A stretch of 62,319 bases of DNA. Source: Siphonobacter curvatus (GTDB lineage Bacteria > Bacteroidota > Bacteroidia > Cytophagales > Spirosomataceae). The stretch is from assembly GCF_002943425.1 (NCBI RefSeq), contig NZ_PTRA01000011.1, positions 549 to 62,867 of the forward strand. The letters are read 5' to 3'. The notes beneath the pieces were generated by a model. The model did no database searches. It worked only from the letters and a program-made list of their open reading frames with translations, and was not told the origin of the DNA. A program made the position numbers and the translations under genes. Shown here piece after piece: positions 23,797 through 33,968 of the stretch (positions are counted from its first letter, which is position 1; every line of letters starts with the position of its first letter).

Positions 23797-25344
23797 ATGC
23801 AGGTTAGCTGTATTCCTTTGGCCCATACGCGGCAGTTTTCTTCGTTATTTCAAGCGTTTATTTCCGGTCAGGAAAATTTAAAACCTCTTTACGGTGAATT
23901 CCCTGATTTAGTAGGATTTAGAAAGCAGATTGAGCAAAAGAAATTCGACGTAAAGAAGCGGCAGACGCTGGTTTCGGTGCTCGAAAAACAATACGCAGAA
24001 CTCGATTCCAAGCCTGATTTTCGGGTTTTACTGGATGAAAAGACATTTACGGTAACCTCTGGTCACCAGTTGAATATTTTTACGGGACCGTTATACGTTA
24101 TTTTCAAGTTAGTAACGGCCATCAATCTGGCCCGGCGACTGAAACAGGAGTTTCCGGAGTATACGTTCGTACCCATGTACTGGATGGCTACGGAAGATCA
24201 CGATTTTGAGGAAATCAATCATTTTCGGCTTTCGGGGAAAACCCATATCTGGCATACGCAACAAAAAGGAGCCGTGGGTCGGATGAATCCCAAGGAGCTG
24301 GCGACTCTGTTCAAGGAAATTCCCGAACGACTGCCCCTCTTTGAGCAAGCATACCTCCAGCATAATACTCTGGCTGACGCGGTCCGCTATTACATCCACG
24401 AATTACTGGGAGCCGAAGGATTAATCTGTATTGATGCGGATGATCGGGAATTGAAAGCCGAATTCCGTCCCGTAATTGAAGATGATCTCTTCAATCATAC
24501 GGCGTTTAAACTCGTTCAGGAAGCTTCTGAAAAACTGGAAGCTCTGGGCTATAAGCAACAGGTCACGCCCCGCGAAATCAACTTCTTTTATTTGAACGAA
24601 GGGATTCGCGAACGTCTGGTGCCGGATGAAAACGGGGTTCGGGTTAATGATACGCGATTGACTTTCAAGCAGGATAAAATTCAGCAATTATTAGATCAGT
24701 CGCCGGAAGTATTTAGTCCGAACGTTATTCTGCGGCCCGTATATCAGGAGGTGATTTTGCCCAATCTGGCGTACCTCGGTGGGCCGGGAGAGTTGGCGTA
24801 CTGGTTGCAACTCAAGCCCGTATTTGATCACTACCAGATTCCCTACCCCATCCTGATGCCGCGTAATTTTGCCATGATTATTAGTCAGGCTACGCAGCGG
24901 CGGATTCAGAATCTGAGCCTGACGCCAGAAGAACTCTTCGAAGATGAAGCAACGTTACGCCGGCAGTACGTAGAAAAACACGCGGCTTACTCCCTAGATA
25001 TTCAGCCAGATCTTCAACAGATGCTGGATGCTCTGGAAGCGATGCGAACAAAAGCCGTACAAGTCAATCCGACGCTGGACGGGCACATCAAAGCGGAAGC
25101 TCAAAAGCTTAGAAACTGGGCCGACCGGTTAGACCGCCGGTTGGTTGCTTCAGAGGCTCAGAAGCAGGAAACGGGGGTACGGCATTTGAGTGAATTGAAA
25201 GCGTATTTGTTTCCGGGCGGCGGTCTACAGGAACGTACGGATAACTTCCTGAATTTTTACCTAGCCAATCCGGCCTTTATCAGCCAACTACTGGATTTGT
25301 TCGATCCGTTCTGTTACGAATTTTATATGCTTACGGAGGCCTAA
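23797..25344 (+). CDS. bshC: Bacillithiol biosynthesis cysteine ligase BshC
   Basis: 515 residues from the ATG at 23797 (MQVSCIPLAHTRQFSSLF), the usual N-terminal pattern; the TTG 45 nt upstream is not preferred. BshC attaches cysteine to GlcN-malate in the last step of bacillithiol synthesis. Signatures: 'FTVTSGHQLNIFTGPLYVIF', 'VPMYWMATEDHDFEEINHF', 'PNLAYLGGPGELAYWLQLK' and 'PILMPRNFAMII'; a coiled-coil region follows (residues ~390-470). It implies a bacillithiol-based thiol pool. BshA/BshB are not in this window. Confidence 0.95.
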   Translation: MQVSCIPLAHTRQFSSLFQAFISGQENLKPLYGEFPDLVGFRKQIEQKKFDVKKRQTLVSVLEKQYAELDSKPDFRVLLDEKTFTVTSGHQLNIFTGPLYVIFKLVTAINLARRLKQEFPEYTFVPMYWMATEDHDFEEINHFRLSGKTHIWHTQQKGAVGRMNPKELATLFKEIPERLPLFEQAYLQHNTLADAVRYYIHELLGAEGLICIDADDRELKAEFRPVIEDDLFNHTAFKLVQEASEKLEALGYKQQVTPREINFFYLNEGIRERLVPDENGVRVNDTRLTFKQDKIQQLLDQSPEVFSPNVILRPVYQEVILPNLAYLGGPGELAYWLQLKPVFDHYQIPYPILMPRNFAMIISQATQRRIQNLSLTPEELFEDEATLRRQYVEKHAAYSLDIQPDLQQMLDALEAMRTKAVQVNPTLDGHIKAEAQKLRNWADRLDRRLVASEAQKQETGVRHLSELKAYLFPGGGLQERTDNFLNFYLANPAFISQLLDLFDPFCYEFYMLTEA

Positions 25345-25366
25345 GCAAGGTTAGGCTAGTAAAAAG

Positions 25367-25400
25367 AACCGCTGATCTGAGTCCATTCAGATCAGCGGTT
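25367..25400. terminator. Bidirectional terminator after bshC
   Basis: 14-bp perfect stem AACCGCTGATCTGA / TCAGATCAGCGGTT with a 6-nt loop, T-runs on both sides. Confidence 0.92.
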
Positions 25401-25697
25401 TTTAGTTTTTGATGGAGCCGCATACCTTGATACCCTGCCTTGCATACGGGGCTATGTATAATTGAACTCCTTCGGGGTTGGGATGTTTGGTTGGAAAGGA
25501 AACGGGTGCCAATGGTTTAAATGTATTTACCCTTTTGGAGCCCTATACTCAGTCTTCCCGTTTTTAGTAACTCACTAACGTTAGCAGGACGTAAACGTTG
25601 GTAGGTACAGCCTACCGGGCTTGCCAGGCCTCTCGCATGGCATCAAGTGGAAAGTAAGGGCAAAAACAGTTTGATCCGCCGCATTGCCCCTACCCGG
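25401..25697. other. Non-coding spacer between bshC and the lipase gene
   Basis: No ORF with convincing composition. A short hairpin GGTAGG-N5-CCTACC lies at 25600-25616. A stretch with 'ACTCCTTCGGGGTT' (25466-25479) and a distal 'CCCTTTTGGAGCCC' resembles the short dispersed repeats of Cytophagales genomes, but only one copy is visible, so this cannot be shown. Confidence 0.3.
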
Positions 25698-26789
25698 TCA
25701 TTTTTTCGGATAGTACGTATCCACTAAAAAGTAATAGGGTGTCAGCAAATGGTGCACGAATACGTTCTTGCCATCTTCGGGAAAACGTTTTCGATACGCA
25801 TCATTCGGTTGCAGGATGATGGGCGAACCAGCCCGCATGTAATTATTCACAGCGGCATAGGTAGGTTGCGGCAGGTTGGGTTTGTACTTCTTCACCTGTG
25901 AATACACCATTTTCCCAAGGGTTTTCCGGAAACGTTTTTCGGCTGTACGCGTCGCTCGGTCCATCCGGTTATAAATGCGTCTCGCAAAAATTCGGATCAA
26001 AAAGGGCTGTTTTTTAAGGGCTGGTTTAACGTCTTTAAACGGGTTGACCGGATTAAAATCCCGGAGCGTCTGAATCGAAAAGGGCGTTTCGGGTACCCAA
26101 TCGGCGGCATTCAACACCGTATGACTCCAGCCATCCCGCGTGAGAAACTCATAATCATAGGCATAATACAGATTACCTGGTTTGGGAGCGGCACTACAGT
26201 ACGTTTTGAAGACCAGATCACCGGGAAGCTCCTGGCGTCGCACCAGATCCGCCAGGTACGAACGGGTCAGGTAAGCCAGTGCCCCACCCTGACTATGACC
26301 CATAATCAGAAATTCGCGGGTGCCCTTGCCGTAAAGTTCCCGTACCTTTTCTACGATGGTCGGAGCCAAATCCGCTAAACCCAGCGTCCAGCCGACGTGT
26401 ACTGTGGCTTTAGAATCCTGGGCCAGTTGATAACGGAATGTTCTCCCGCTACCCAGATCCAGTTCGCCCGTAGCCGGAACCATGGCAGCGTAGAAGTTTT
26501 CAAGCCAGCTGGGGGTCGCCTGTACCGTTCCCCGAATACAAATTACCGCGACGCCGTCCGTGCGTTGCCAAAGTTCCCAGAGGTTTTTGAGTTCGTATTC
26601 AGGACTACGGTAGAGCCGTTTATACTGCGTGGGAATTGGAATCAGGTCGGATTTGGCCGTATCCACCTGCTGCATAAACAGCCCCAGCATGTCACGGTAT
26701 TCGTTGGAATCAAAACCAGCTTTCAAGTGTTGGCTCACACTGTCAGAAAAGCTACAGAGAAGTAGAATAAACAGAACGTAAGGTTTCAT
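25698..26789 (-). CDS. Secreted class 3 lipase-type alpha/beta hydrolase
   Basis: 363 residues with a signal peptide (MKPYVLFILLLCSFSDSVSQ). Lipase class 3 signs: 'VAVICIRGTVQATPSWLENF', the nucleophile elbow 'LIMGHSQGGALAYL' (Ser166), the likely acid Asp230 in 'NAADWVPETPF', and a C-terminal His pair 'NVFVHHLLTPYYFL' that can supply the base. Hydrolyses ester bonds of acylglycerols or related lipids. A basic segment rich in Arg/Lys (residues ~255-300) separates core and C-terminus. Monocistronic and divergent from the PLP enzyme gene. Confidence 0.85.
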   Translation of the reverse strand: MKPYVLFILLLCSFSDSVSQHLKAGFDSNEYRDMLGLFMQQVDTAKSDLIPIPTQYKRLYRSPEYELKNLWELWQRTDGVAVICIRGTVQATPSWLENFYAAMVPATGELDLGSGRTFRYQLAQDSKATVHVGWTLGLADLAPTIVEKVRELYGKGTREFLIMGHSQGGALAYLTRSYLADLVRRQELPGDLVFKTYCSAAPKPGNLYYAYDYEFLTRDGWSHTVLNAADWVPETPFSIQTLRDFNPVNPFKDVKPALKKQPFLIRIFARRIYNRMDRATRTAEKRFRKTLGKMVYSQVKKYKPNLPQPTYAAVNNYMRAGSPIILQPNDAYRKRFPEDGKNVFVHHLLTPYYFLVDTYYPKK

Positions 26790-26959
26790 AAAGGTTGATC
26801 TTAAGAAAGGGTAAGTAAAAAGAATTACCTGATTTCTGAATCGATCTGAAAAAGATTGCTTAACCTCGCAGTCACTTCGCTAGAGAAGGATGCACAAATC
26901 GTTAGCTGAACGTTGGGTCGGCTAACGTACGCTGTGACACGTTTAAAACTTCGATTGTT

Positions 26960-28102
26960 ATGCGTTTTGCCACGAAAGCTATTCATGCGGGCGTTGAACC
27001 GGACCCGTCTACGGGAGCCATCATGACACCTATTTACCAAACTTCCACGTACGTACAGCAGGCTCCGGGGGTGCATAAAGGGTACGAGTACTCCCGAACG
27101 CATAATCCCACCCGAACGGCCCTTCAGAACGCTCTGGCAGCCCTGGAAAATGCTCAACACGGCATTTGCTACGCTTCGGGACTGGCCGCCACGGATGCCT
27201 TACTGAAGCTATTCAAGCCCGGCGATGAAATTGTGGCGACGAACGATTTATACGGAGGAACGTACCGGATTTTTGTACGCGTGTTCGAAGACTTTGGGCT
27301 AAAATTCAAATTCATTGACTTAAGTGACCCGGCCGCCGTTGAAACGGCTTTCACCGAGCAGACCAAAATGCTCTGGCTGGAAACACCGACAAATCCACTG
27401 CTGCGTATTTTAGATATTCGTTCCCTGGCTGCTCAGGCTCGTAGTCGCGGCATTCTTACGGTGGTGGATAATACATTCGCCTCGCCCTACCTGCAAAATC
27501 CGCTGGATCTCGGAGCCGATATTGTCATGCATTCCGTGACGAAATACCTCGGCGGACACTCCGATACCGTGATGGGAGCATTGATGCTCAATGACGATGA
27601 GCTGGCCGCTCGTCTACGATTTATTCAGAATGCCTGCGGAGCCGTACCTGGTCCACAGGATTGTTTTCTGGTATTGCGGGGAATCAAAACGTTACACATT
27701 CGCATGAAACAGCACTGCGAAAACGCCCGGCAGGTAGCGGAGTTTCTAAACAATCATCCGAAGGTTGGCAAGGTGTACTACCCCGGCTTGGCTACGCACC
27801 CGGGTCATGCACTGGCGGCGGAACAGATGCGGGATTTCGGGGGAATGCTCTCCTTCGAACTTAAGGGTGATGATTACGAAGAAGCCGTTCGGGTCATGTC
27901 GAGCTTTAAGGTTTTTTCGCTGGGCGAATCGCTCGGTGGTGTGGAATCGCTCTGTACACACCCAGCGAGCATGACGCACGCTAGTATTCCCAAGTCCGAA
28001 CGCGAAAAGTCAGGGCTCAAGGATACGCTGATTCGGTTAAGCGTAGGAATCGAAGATGTGGAGGATTTGATTGAAGATTTGACGCAGGCAATTGAAAGTT
28101 AA
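26960..28102 (+). CDS. Cystathionine gamma-synthase / gamma-lyase family PLP enzyme
   Basis: 380 residues. Fold-type I Cys/Met-metabolism enzyme with PLP Lys195 in 'HSVTKYLGGHSD'. Other motifs: 'ATKAIHAGVEPDPSTGAIMT', 'YEYSRTHNPTR', 'YASGLAATDA', 'LYGGTYRIF', 'LETPTNPLLRI', 'VDNTFASPYLQNPLDLGAD' and the C-terminal 'SLGESLGGVESL'. Such enzymes make cystathionine from an O-acylhomoserine and cysteine (MetB) or split cystathionine (Cgl). Sequence alone does not separate the two reactions. No met genes flank it. Confidence 0.92.
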   Translation: MRFATKAIHAGVEPDPSTGAIMTPIYQTSTYVQQAPGVHKGYEYSRTHNPTRTALQNALAALENAQHGICYASGLAATDALLKLFKPGDEIVATNDLYGGTYRIFVRVFEDFGLKFKFIDLSDPAAVETAFTEQTKMLWLETPTNPLLRILDIRSLAAQARSRGILTVVDNTFASPYLQNPLDLGADIVMHSVTKYLGGHSDTVMGALMLNDDELAARLRFIQNACGAVPGPQDCFLVLRGIKTLHIRMKQHCENARQVAEFLNNHPKVGKVYYPGLATHPGHALAAEQMRDFGGMLSFELKGDDYEEAVRVMSSFKVFSLGESLGGVESLCTHPASMTHASIPKSEREKSGLKDTLIRLSVGIEDVEDLIEDLTQAIES

Positions 28103-28122
28103 CTCTACTCACGGTCCATAAA

Positions 28123-28154
28123 AAAAGAGCCTCCGGTATTCCGGAGGCTCTTTT
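28123..28154. terminator. Bidirectional terminator between convergent genes
   Basis: 14-bp perfect stem AAAAGAGCCTCCGG / CCGGAGGCTCTTTT around TATT. It ends both the PLP enzyme gene and the first SUS operon. Confidence 0.93.
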
Positions 28155-28166
28155 CATTCTGGTGTA

Positions 28167-28652
28167 CTACGCCGTTAGTCGTACGCGTACCTGTACGGGA
28201 ATAATCGTTTCGCCATTGTCTAGTGTGACTAAGAACATGAAGGCGATTTCACCGTTGGCCGTGACGAGACGAGCATTAGCAGCTGATTTGGATTTAAATT
28301 CAACCAGCGTCGTGGTGAATTTAACCGAAGTTCCATTGCCCGCAATGGGTTGGGCAATGTACGTAGCGGTCGCTACTGAACCCGCGTTAATGCTACTGCT
28401 GCCAGCCGAAACCCGGGTGATTTCCTTGATGGTACGTCCGCTACTTTCTGGGATAGACAGCGTGAACTCAATGGCCGAAGTAGAATCCTTAACGGACTTC
28501 GTGATGTAGGGATTGAATCCGTAGGTAGTCGTACCAGGGAACGTTACGGGTACCGCTGGTCTGTTGTCCTCGTAAAACGTGCCAAAATCATCCTTACAAG
28601 ACGTAAGCAGGATGGGAAAGCACAGGATCATTAAAAGAAATATGTTTTTCAT
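28167..28652 (-). CDS. SUS-locus accessory lipoprotein (161 aa)
   Basis: Lipoprotein signal 'MKNIFLLMILCFPILLTSCK' followed by DDFGTFYED. The mature part is beta-rich ('SAIEFTLSIPESSGRTIKEI', 'ATYIAQPIAGNGTSVKF') in the manner of SusE/F- or DUF1735/DUF4843-type surface lipoproteins that follow susCD genes. It is the third gene of the operon, 24 nt after the SusD gene, so it most likely binds the same nutrient at the cell surface. The exact family is not certain. Confidence 0.65.
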   Translation of the reverse strand: MKNIFLLMILCFPILLTSCKDDFGTFYEDNRPAVPVTFPGTTTYGFNPYITKSVKDSTSAIEFTLSIPESSGRTIKEITRVSAGSSSINAGSVATATYIAQPIAGNGTSVKFTTTLVEFKSKSAANARLVTANGEIAFMFLVTLDNGETIIPVQVRVRLTA

Positions 28653-28676
28653 CTGTGTCGATAATTAGAAGTGTGT

Positions 28677-30149
28677 TTAGTTCACATCCCACCAAACCCG
28701 TACGTTCTGAAGTATGTTGTTCGGGAAATTAGGGTTTCTGGCAATTTCCTGATCAATGTAACGAGCCCGAACCGGACGCGTTCCATCCACGCCAACCGCG
28801 TTCTGGTGCTGAGCTAACGTAGGGTAACCCGTTCTCCGCCAGTCATTCCACTGCTCAAGACCATTGCCGTACAACGAAATATACTTCTGGGTAATGATCT
28901 GTTTGATCTTCTCTTCGTTACTACCCGCTAACGTTACGATCGTAGGGTTCGCCGTGAAATAAGCATTGATGTCCGCGTCAGAAATACCAGCCGATGACAT
29001 AGAAGTCCGAATGCCTTCTTCGTACAGTTTCTGAGCATCGCCTGCCGTGCCTAAGCGGATAGCAGATTCGGCTAAGATGAAGGCACGCTGCCAGTTGGTA
29101 ATTAATCGAACCGGACCTTCTCCGTTTTCACCCGTTACGTACGAGCTGAACATGGAGCGGTTCGCCGCAGCTGGAGGGGTACCGGCAAAACCGTTATCAA
29201 TGGTCACGTAGTTGCCGGTAGGCCGGGTTACGAATAATGGAAGACGGGGGTCTTTCAGCCCTTGCAGCAACGTTACAAACCGGGTACTGATTAACTGATC
29301 CGTACTGAAGGAAGAGTTGTACGTGTAGGTGTAAATCGGACTTTGACTACCTACCTGCGACCCGAAATTCACGGCCAGGTTCTGAGCATTCGTTGTAATG
29401 TAGTTATTGCCTTGAATGACTTCATCAATGATTGATTTCGCCTTCGCGGGCTCTACGCTACTGATTTGCAGAGCAAGCTTCAATAACAAAGTATTACCAG
29501 CTTTTTTCCAGTTAGCGATCGTACCGCCATAAACGATGTCGTCGCTACCAGGCGTGGTGCTACTGGTTTTTTCCAGATCAGCCAACCCTTCTTTCACCAG
29601 ATCAAACAGGCTTTGAATGCCCTTGGCGTTATCGCCCAGATAAATCTCTTTCTGCGTATCCAGTCGAGGCTGCGTATTGGCATCTCCCTGCAGGGCTTGC
29701 GAATACGGAACATCACCCCATACGTCCGTTGCGATAGAAAACGTATACGCTTTCATGATTTTGGCAATGCCAACATAAGCGTTGGAATTGCTCGTCTGGG
29801 CTACTTCGATAAGTTTCTGATAATTGATCAGAGCACCACCGTAGAGTTCAAATCGCCACTGGTTTCCGAAGTCAGATCCATCCGTATTGTAGCGATCCCA
29901 GGTAAAGGGGCTACCGTTGGCTCCGGCCGTTACGCTCATGATCACACTGGCAAAGCGGTTCAGATCATTGGCATTGGAGAACGCAGAACCAGCCAGTCCA
30001 CTGGGTAACAGGGTAGCGGGAGGTACGGTAACCGGGTTATTAGGGTTCTGGTTAATGTCCAGATAATCCGAGCAGGAAGAAAGAGCGACCACCGAGCAGG
30101 CCATCGTTACTCCCTTTATCCATTTTTTATGTATTGCTGAGAACTTCAT
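28677..30149 (-). CDS. SusD/RagB-family surface lipoprotein (SusD-like 2 type)
   Basis: 490 residues. Lipoprotein signal ending 'SVVALSSCSDYLDINQNPNN', the typical start of the SusD-like_2 subgroup. TPR-like helices and a C-terminal 'ISLYGNGLEQWNDWRRTGYP' segment are characteristic. SusD proteins form a lid over the SusC channel and capture the substrate. It lies 12 nt downstream of its SusC partner on the same strand. The substrate is not predictable from sequence. Confidence 0.92.
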   Translation of the reverse strand: MKFSAIHKKWIKGVTMACSVVALSSCSDYLDINQNPNNPVTVPPATLLPSGLAGSAFSNANDLNRFASVIMSVTAGANGSPFTWDRYNTDGSDFGNQWRFELYGGALINYQKLIEVAQTSNSNAYVGIAKIMKAYTFSIATDVWGDVPYSQALQGDANTQPRLDTQKEIYLGDNAKGIQSLFDLVKEGLADLEKTSSTTPGSDDIVYGGTIANWKKAGNTLLLKLALQISSVEPAKAKSIIDEVIQGNNYITTNAQNLAVNFGSQVGSQSPIYTYTYNSSFSTDQLISTRFVTLLQGLKDPRLPLFVTRPTGNYVTIDNGFAGTPPAAANRSMFSSYVTGENGEGPVRLITNWQRAFILAESAIRLGTAGDAQKLYEEGIRTSMSSAGISDADINAYFTANPTIVTLAGSNEEKIKQIITQKYISLYGNGLEQWNDWRRTGYPTLAQHQNAVGVDGTRPVRARYIDQEIARNPNFPNNILQNVRVWWDVN

Positions 30150-30161
30150 CTAAGTACAGAA

Positions 30162-33100
30162 TTAGAATGTTACACGAAGGTTAACTCCATAATTGCGTGT
30201 AGTAGGAATACCGTTCAGGTCTAGACCTTGAATGTTACCGGCTCCTTGCGTATTGATTTCAGGATCGCTGGGGAAACCAGGAGCGTACATCCACAGGTTC
30301 CGGCCACTGACGCCAATGCTGATGTTGCCAAAAGGCGTACGGCTCAACAGCGAGCTGGGAAGGGCGTAGTTCAGAGCAACCTCCCGAAGACGATACGCCG
30401 TTGCATCAAATACGGCTCCTTCGGAAGCTAAACCACCCAGGCTCTGCCAGTAACTTTGAGCGGAGATCTGAATGTTATTCGGACGGGTTGTACCATCCGC
30501 ATTGCGAATAACGCCGGGTAAAATGCGAGGCTGGTTACGGTCAACACCAGTAATTTCCGTCTGGCCGGCATTTCGCATATCTACCTGAGAGAAGGAATAG
30601 ATTTGTCCTCCTTTGTTGACATCCACCAGTGCGGATAACGTAAAACCTTTGTAAGAGAAGTTGTTGGTTAAACCAGCTACCCAGTCTTTCTGCGGATTCG
30701 AGATTACTTGTCCGGCAATACCTGGCATAAATAAGCCCGTATTGGGGTTGATCAGTAATTCACCACTTTCGGTACGGGCATTGGCCGTTCCAATGATTAC
30801 GCCATAAGGATAACCGACTGCAATTGAAGGAGCAATACCGGAGAAACTGTTACCCGTAATATTGGAGTTATTAACACCTTCTGAGATCGCAATCACTTTA
30901 TTACGAATACGCGTGAAGTTCAACAGAACATCCCACTTGAAGGAAGAGGTACGAATGGGCGTAGCCGAAAGCTGTAGCTCAATCCCTTTGTTCTGCATTT
31001 CGCCGATGTTCGTCGTACGAGTGTCATAACCGCTGGCGTTGGAAATCGCTACGTTAAAGATCTGGCTGGTACTTCTGGTATTGAAATACGTGAAATCAAC
31101 GCCCAGACGATTATTGAAAAAGCCTACGTTCAAACCTACTTCAAACGAGTTCACAAACTCAGGCTTTAAGTTCGAAGAACCAATCCGACCATCGGGTTGA
31201 AAACCGGGGAGACTAGTGCCGCCCACGTTCAGAGGGAAGGTTATATCCGCTACGTTGTTACCGAAAGTCGCCGAAGTGAAGAAGGACTGTAAGCGATACG
31301 GATCGGCATCACGACCTACCCGGGCAATGTTTCCTCGCACCTTCAAATAAGAAACCGCATCCGTTTTCACGTTAAATGCTTCAAGCGGCACAAAACTTAA
31401 GGCAGCTGAAGGATAGAAATAGGCATTTTGATTCTTTGGTAACGTAGAAGACTGATCTACCCGGCCCGATAATTCCAGGAACAGATACGATTTGTAATCC
31501 AACGAAAGTTGACCGTAATGACCGACGAGGCGACGTCGGTTGGTCGATGCATAGGAACTGGTAAATACAGAACCTACGCCCACGTTATCAAAACCAGGAA
31601 TCGCCAAGGATTGCGAAACAACCCCTGATTCTCTATACGACCGTTGATTCAGGTTTTGTCCTAATAACAGGTTTGCGTTCAGGCCTTGTACAAACAGATC
31701 ATTTTTCTTGGCGGTGATCAACAGGTCACCGTTTAGCTCCGACCGGAAACGCAGATCTTCATCAATCTGGCCCTGGGGGGCACGGGCAGCTCCTACGCGT
31801 TGAACCTGCTTTCTGTTGTCCGTATACGTATCCGCAGTAACCCGGTAGCTAACGTTTAACCAATTGGTGATGTCGTATCCTACAGAAAGGTTACCGAAAA
31901 CCCGGTCAACGTTGCTGTTAAAGAAAGTATTCTGGATGCTCCACAAGGGGTGATTCTGACCATTCACGAAGTAAAAATCTTCACCCGTGAGGGGATCCAG
32001 ATACGGGGTGTTTACCAGGTCGTAACTTCTGGGAATACGCGTAATCTGCCCAAAGGCACTACCGCCATTACCCATCAGCGTATTTTTCTGAGCCGATTTT
32101 ACGTACGTGATCGTTCCACCCAGTTTAATGCCGTTCTTCAGCTTGCTGTTGCCACCTACCTGTACGCTGTGACGGTCGAAATCACTCTCCCGAACGACCC
32201 CATTCTGAATGGTACTGGAAATCGTAGCGGCGAAGTTGTTGTTCTGATCGCCGCCCGCAATATTCAGGGCGTTCTGGAACATGGTACCCGTTTTATAAAA
32301 ATCCCGGATGTTGTTCGGATAAGCCCGGTAGGGAACCGTTTCTCCCCGGAAGTTCTGTACCGTTTCGAAACCAGGCGTACCAAACGCAGGTCCCCAGGAA
32401 GCCGTATTGTTGTTTACGTAGTTGTTCTGGGTACCCTGTCCGTACTGATTCTGAAACTTAGGCAGATAGGCTACATTTTGCCAGTTTACCGAAGAGTTAA
32501 ACGTAACCTCGGTTTTACCATTTAAGCCTTTTCCGCTTTTCGTGGTAATCACAATTACCCCGGCGGAAGCTCTGGAACCATACAATACCGAAGCAGCAGG
32601 GCCTTTCAGTACGTTAATAGACTCGATACTTTCGGGGCTAATGTCAGAAAGACGGCTAGAAGGTTGCGAGCCGAAAAGCGTATTCTGGGAGTTGTCTACG
32701 TCATTGTTGAAGATGATACCATCCACAACGATGAGCGGCTGGTTACTACCATTGAAGGAAGTAATCCCGCGGATGTTGATGTTCGTAGAAGCACCCGGAG
32801 CTCCCGAAGAACTCGTAATGTTAACCCCGGCTACCTTACCTTGTAGGGTGTTGAGAACGTTGGGCTCTGAACGTTGGGCCAAGGCAGAACCATTTACATT
32901 TTGAGTAGCGTATCCCAGCGAACGCGTATCTCTTTCGATACCCTGAGCGGTGACGACCACTTCGTTCAGCGATTCAACACTCGATTGAAGAACGACATCA
33001 ATCGTCGTTCGGCCATTGATTTCCTCTTCTTTACGACCAAAGCCGACTGCACTGAATACCAGGGTAGTGCCATTCGAAGGTAGGGTTAACCGGTAGGTAC

Positions 33101-33269
33101 CTTTCGCGTCTGTATTGGTTCCGGTGTTACTGCCTTTGACAACAACAGTAACCCCAGGAATGGGTGCTCCATCTTCGGAAGCCGTAACGGTACCCGTTAC
33201 GATGCGATCCTGTGCCTGGGCGATCCACCCGAATAGCATCAGAAAAGTGAAGAATATAAGTTTCTTCAT
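30162..33269 (-). CDS. SusC/RagA-family TonB-linked outer-membrane transporter
   Basis: 1035 residues. Signal peptide 'MKKLIFFTFLMLFGWIAQAQ', then the CarboxypepD_reg-like domain (residues ~22-100, 'IVTGTVTASEDGAPIPGVTV'), the plug domain with 'LNEVVVTAQGIERDTRSLGY', 'SSGAPGASTNINIRGITSFN' and 'INVLKGPAASVLYGSRASAG', and a ~22-strand barrel ending 'TTRNYGVNLRVTF' with a terminal Phe. Moves a large nutrient through the outer membrane with energy from TonB. First gene of the three-gene operon with SusD (12-nt gap) and the accessory lipoprotein. Confidence 0.96.
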   Translation of the reverse strand: MKKLIFFTFLMLFGWIAQAQDRIVTGTVTASEDGAPIPGVTVVVKGSNTGTNTDAKGTYRLTLPSNGTTLVFSAVGFGRKEEEINGRTTIDVVLQSSVESLNEVVVTAQGIERDTRSLGYATQNVNGSALAQRSEPNVLNTLQGKVAGVNITSSSGAPGASTNINIRGITSFNGSNQPLIVVDGIIFNNDVDNSQNTLFGSQPSSRLSDISPESIESINVLKGPAASVLYGSRASAGVIVITTKSGKGLNGKTEVTFNSSVNWQNVAYLPKFQNQYGQGTQNNYVNNNTASWGPAFGTPGFETVQNFRGETVPYRAYPNNIRDFYKTGTMFQNALNIAGGDQNNNFAATISSTIQNGVVRESDFDRHSVQVGGNSKLKNGIKLGGTITYVKSAQKNTLMGNGGSAFGQITRIPRSYDLVNTPYLDPLTGEDFYFVNGQNHPLWSIQNTFFNSNVDRVFGNLSVGYDITNWLNVSYRVTADTYTDNRKQVQRVGAARAPQGQIDEDLRFRSELNGDLLITAKKNDLFVQGLNANLLLGQNLNQRSYRESGVVSQSLAIPGFDNVGVGSVFTSSYASTNRRRLVGHYGQLSLDYKSYLFLELSGRVDQSSTLPKNQNAYFYPSAALSFVPLEAFNVKTDAVSYLKVRGNIARVGRDADPYRLQSFFTSATFGNNVADITFPLNVGGTSLPGFQPDGRIGSSNLKPEFVNSFEVGLNVGFFNNRLGVDFTYFNTRSTSQIFNVAISNASGYDTRTTNIGEMQNKGIELQLSATPIRTSSFKWDVLLNFTRIRNKVIAISEGVNNSNITGNSFSGIAPSIAVGYPYGVIIGTANARTESGELLINPNTGLFMPGIAGQVISNPQKDWVAGLTNNFSYKGFTLSALVDVNKGGQIYSFSQVDMRNAGQTEITGVDRNQPRILPGVIRNADGTTRPNNIQISAQSYWQSLGGLASEGAVFDATAYRLREVALNYALPSSLLSRTPFGNISIGVSGRNLWMYAPGFPSDPEINTQGAGNIQGLDLNGIPTTRNYGVNLRVTF

Positions 33270-33913
33270 GGTTGTGGATGAATTGGTTAAGAAATAAACA
33301 AAAAGAAAAACAAGAGAAGCGGAGCCCTATTTACCCGAGAATCCAGCGAATGCTAGCAGATAAAAAAGGGTGATGAAAGCAGAATCTTTCTCGAAGATGA
33401 AAACGTGTAGTAGTTAGGCATAGCTTGAATAAATGATGAAGTGAGAAATGACTAAATACTTATATTATTGTTTTTGGATGTGAGTTATTGTACTTAAAAA
33501 TCAGCCTTCACGAGGAGGTCGTTTAAAAAGGGGCTACAAAATTAGCTGTTTGCTATATATATCCGAATAAAATTCTGTAAAATATTATTTGCGTAGTTAT
33601 AAGTTGGATAAAAAGGCCAGGGCTGATTTTTTCCAAAATGTCAAAAAATAGCCTTTAAACGCAGAATTTTTGAAAAACTGATGGCTAGATCACCTTAAAA
33701 CAGACTATATTTTAAAATTTTTAAAGAAATTAAATTTTGATACTGCCGAGGTTGTCCAATGTTTCTTGACTTCAGAAATGCATAAAAAAGCAAAAATTGC
33801 TCCTCCAATATGGGTTGAGTATTTAATACTATAAATCAACAATATGCCTGATCTTACGCCTTGGCAGAAAGAATAAGATTCACAGGCAAAAGAAGACGCC
33901 ACTAACAAGAAAA
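33270..33913. other. AT-rich regulatory spacer between the two SUS operons
   Basis: About 640 nt without a convincing gene, markedly more AT-rich than its neighbours. It contains a minus-strand TAATTTTG (33544-33537) that could be the -7 box of the downstream SusC gene, implying a leader of about 260 nt; no good -33 box is seen. The ORF at 33705-33908 is rejected. Confidence 0.4.
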
Positions 33914-33945
33914 AAGGCGGCCTGTTCCGAAGAACAAGCCGCCTT
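33914..33945 (-). terminator. Terminator of the second SUS operon
   Basis: AAGGCGGC-N-TGTTC pairs with GAACA-N-GCCGCCTT around CGAA; the minus strand continues with TTTTTCTTG. It ends 24 nt past the SusD stop. Confidence 0.85.
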
Positions 33946-33968
33946 AATCAAAGGGAATAGGAAGTAAA

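Noticed and set aside
33705-33908. 67-aa ORF in the spacer between SUS operons
   Set aside because: AT-rich spacer, no promoter or domain, composition unlike coding neighbours.
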